Shown: positions 44,539 through 45,934 of the stretch, piece after piece
Layout of the letters: each line of letters opens with the position of its first letter
Numbering within the stretch: position 1 is the first letter of the stretch
Source: a virus
DNA length: 45,934 bases
IMG/VR virus record: IMGVR_UViG_3300032265_000516
Coordinates: 1-45,934 of that record
Reading direction: 5' to 3' (one strand)
Program-made: the position numbers and the translations under genes
Notes under the pieces: model-generated
Databases searched by the model: none
Told to the model about the DNA's origin: nothing
What the model saw: only the letters and a program-made list of their open reading frames with translations

Positions 44539-45728
44539 AAATAGCTGTTATAGGTGTAGGAACCGCCGGTATAATGTCATTATGCCACACGCTGAAATGG
44601 ATGTGTCCAGACGACGGCAGCACTATCACGTCTATCTACGACCCGTCTGTAAAAATACTAGGTATTGGAGAAACTTCTCAGCCTAATTTTGTCAAATCGT
44701 TATTCGAAGGTGCCAATTTTAATTTTTTATTAGACGCGCATGAACTTGACGCAACTGTAAAATTTGGTGCAAGTTATAAAAAATGGAGGGAAACTAATTT
44801 TGACATGCCGATGGAACCTCCGTCATATGGCATACATTTTAACAACTTTAAATTAAAAGATTTTTGTTTTAAAAGATTTAACAAACTATGGGGTGATAAA
44901 TTTAAAGTGGTTGAAGGTAAAGTTGTCGATGTAATTAATAGAAAGACACATGCAGAAGTTATTGTTAATAATTTTTCTCACCATTTTGATTACGTTATTG
45001 ATTGCCGAGGTTACCCATCGGACTTAACAGATTATGTTGTCCTTGATGATCTAACTGTTAATCATTGTTTAGTTAATATCATAGATAAGCCAGGGACATG
45101 GAATACTAGTATTAACCAAGCAACTAGTCATGGCTGGATGTTTGGTATTCCTCTATCAAATCGTCAAGGATGGGGCTACTTATATAACGATAAAATCACA
45201 ACTCGAGAAGAAGCAGTTAGTGAAATAGAAAGTTTATTTGGTATTCCTAATCCTAAATTAAATGAATTTACATTTAAAAGTTATTATGCTAAAACATTCT
45301 TCGATGGTCGTATTCTAAAAAATGGAAACAGGGCGTTCTTTTTTGAACCTATTGAAGGTATGGCTGGATTTTTTTATGATACAACATTAAGATTTTTTGT
45401 TGATCATGTTGCTGGAAGAATTAATGTAGATGTATTAAATGAAAATTTGTCCAGAGCAGTAAAAGATATAGAAAATTTTATATATTTTTTATACCAAGGT
45501 GGCAGCACATTTGACAGTAAATTTTGGAATATAACTAAAGAAAAATGCGCTCGAAATTTACGCAATAAAACTAGTCACAGATGGAGGTTGGTATTACTGA
45601 ATATTAAAAAAGAATTAGAAAATCCAACATTAAGACAAGATTCATCTATGACAGGACGTTGGAGTCCAGATTTATGGGTCAAGTGGGCTGAAAATTTAGG
45701 GTATGATTATTTTAAGGATACACAATGA
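44535..45728 (+). CDS. Second flavin-dependent halogenase-like protein (diverged)
   Basis: A 397-aa protein coupled by ATGA to the carbamoyltransferase. It is about 130 residues shorter than the halogenase at 38407. It has the FAD motif GVGTAG (7-12), LGIGETS (42-48), a Lys (K76 in DATVKFGASY) that aligns with the catalytic Lys, W201-M-F203-G-I205-P206 in place of WxWxIP, and FEPIEGMAG with E274 in the place of the catalytic Glu. The fold and likely FAD binding are clear. The changed signature and missing C-terminal region leave it open whether it halogenates, hydroxylates or has lost activity. The start of the next gene closely resembles it. Confidence 0.72.
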   Translation: MKIAVIGVGTAGIMSLCHTLKWMCPDDGSTITSIYDPSVKILGIGETSQPNFVKSLFEGANFNFLLDAHELDATVKFGASYKKWRETNFDMPMEPPSYGIHFNNFKLKDFCFKRFNKLWGDKFKVVEGKVVDVINRKTHAEVIVNNFSHHFDYVIDCRGYPSDLTDYVVLDDLTVNHCLVNIIDKPGTWNTSINQATSHGWMFGIPLSNRQGWGYLYNDKITTREEAVSEIESLFGIPNPKLNEFTFKSYYAKTFFDGRILKNGNRAFFFEPIEGMAGFFYDTTLRFFVDHVAGRINVDVLNENLSRAVKDIENFIYFLYQGGSTFDSKFWNITKEKCARNLRNKTSHRWRLVLLNIKKELENPTLRQDSSMTGRWSPDLWVKWAENLGYDYFKDTQ

Positions 45729-45934
45729 GAATCGGTGTTGTCGGCGTAGGAACGGCTGGGCTTATATCGCTATGCCACATGTTAGCGCATGCTCCTGAAA
45801 AAACAGTAGTCGTATCTATATACGATCCTAAAATTCCTATTTTAGGAATAGGTGAAAGTTCAACATTTGGTCTTCCAAAGATATTATTCCAAGGAACTGG
45901 TTTCAATTTACCTGAATTTGCAGACGAATTAGAT
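45725..45934 (+). CDS. Third flavin-dependent halogenase-like protein (3'-truncated by window end)
   Basis: An ATG inside the ATGA overlap with the previous stop opens a frame to the window end, 70 codons. It reads MRIGVVGVGTAGLISLCHML, then SIYDPKIPILGIGESS. Both the FAD-binding GVGTAG and the ILGIGE(S/T)S segment match the gene before it more closely than the halogenase at 38407, so the last two genes are probably a tandem duplicate pair. Catalytic residues lie beyond the window. Confidence 0.75.
   Translation, partial: MRIGVVGVGTAGLISLCHMLAHAPEKTVVVSIYDPKIPILGIGESSTFGLPKILFQGTGFNLPEFADELD

Overview
The window looks like part of the genome of a contractile-tailed, T4-like phage of an aquatic bacterium, AT-rich by eye. 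Three things point that way: a 36 kb run of same-strand structural genes built from tail-fibre repeats rich in Thr, Ser and Asn; sites close to the T4/cyanophage late promoter (GATAAATA or GATAAGTA) in front of the largest fibre genes; and accessory genes known from marine T4-like phages (flavin-dependent halogenases, 2-oxoglutarate/Fe(II) oxygenases, a NodU-type carbamoyltransferase). The host cannot be named from this sequence. No tRNA, CRISPR array, integrase or insertion sequence was seen.

Region 1 (1-36,860, plus strand) is a tail-fibre and adhesin module. It runs from a 5'-truncated structural gene through small and medium proteins, two related fibres of 1301 and 1502 aa, two giant related proteins of 3169 and 3961 aa, and a 733-aa glycine- and cysteine-rich protein that resembles a fibre tip. 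It ends with a small protein of the phage tail assembly chaperone type. The large proteins are mosaics of recurring modules: chitin-binding-like W..W repeats, a right-handed beta-helix, LamG-like lectin domains, a helical 'RD' module (ten copies in one protein), a beta module around a TYYV core (about 13 copies), GSGY-type modules and BNR-like propeller repeats. A clean bidirectional terminator at 36,861-36,887 closes the region.

Region 2 (36,886-38,302, minus strand) is a two-gene unit that converges on this terminator: a 2OG-Fe(II) oxygenase-like protein and a conserved-looking protein of unknown function that starts with TTG.

Region 3 (38,407 to the window end, plus strand) is a tightly coupled operon behind a consensus sigma70 promoter (TTGACA, 18 nt, TATAAT). 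Its order is flavin-dependent halogenase, two 2OG-Fe(II) oxygenases, GT9-like glycosyltransferase, a third oxygenase of the same type, NodU-type carbamoyltransferase, a second halogenase-like flavoprotein, and a third one cut off by the window end. Most junctions are 4-8 bp overlaps. Regions 2 and 3 together form a dense island of small-molecule, glycan or nucleobase tailoring enzymes next to the receptor-binding genes. The substrate cannot be read from the sequence. Candidates are the virion fibres, host surface glycan, modified phage DNA, or a secreted or free metabolite.
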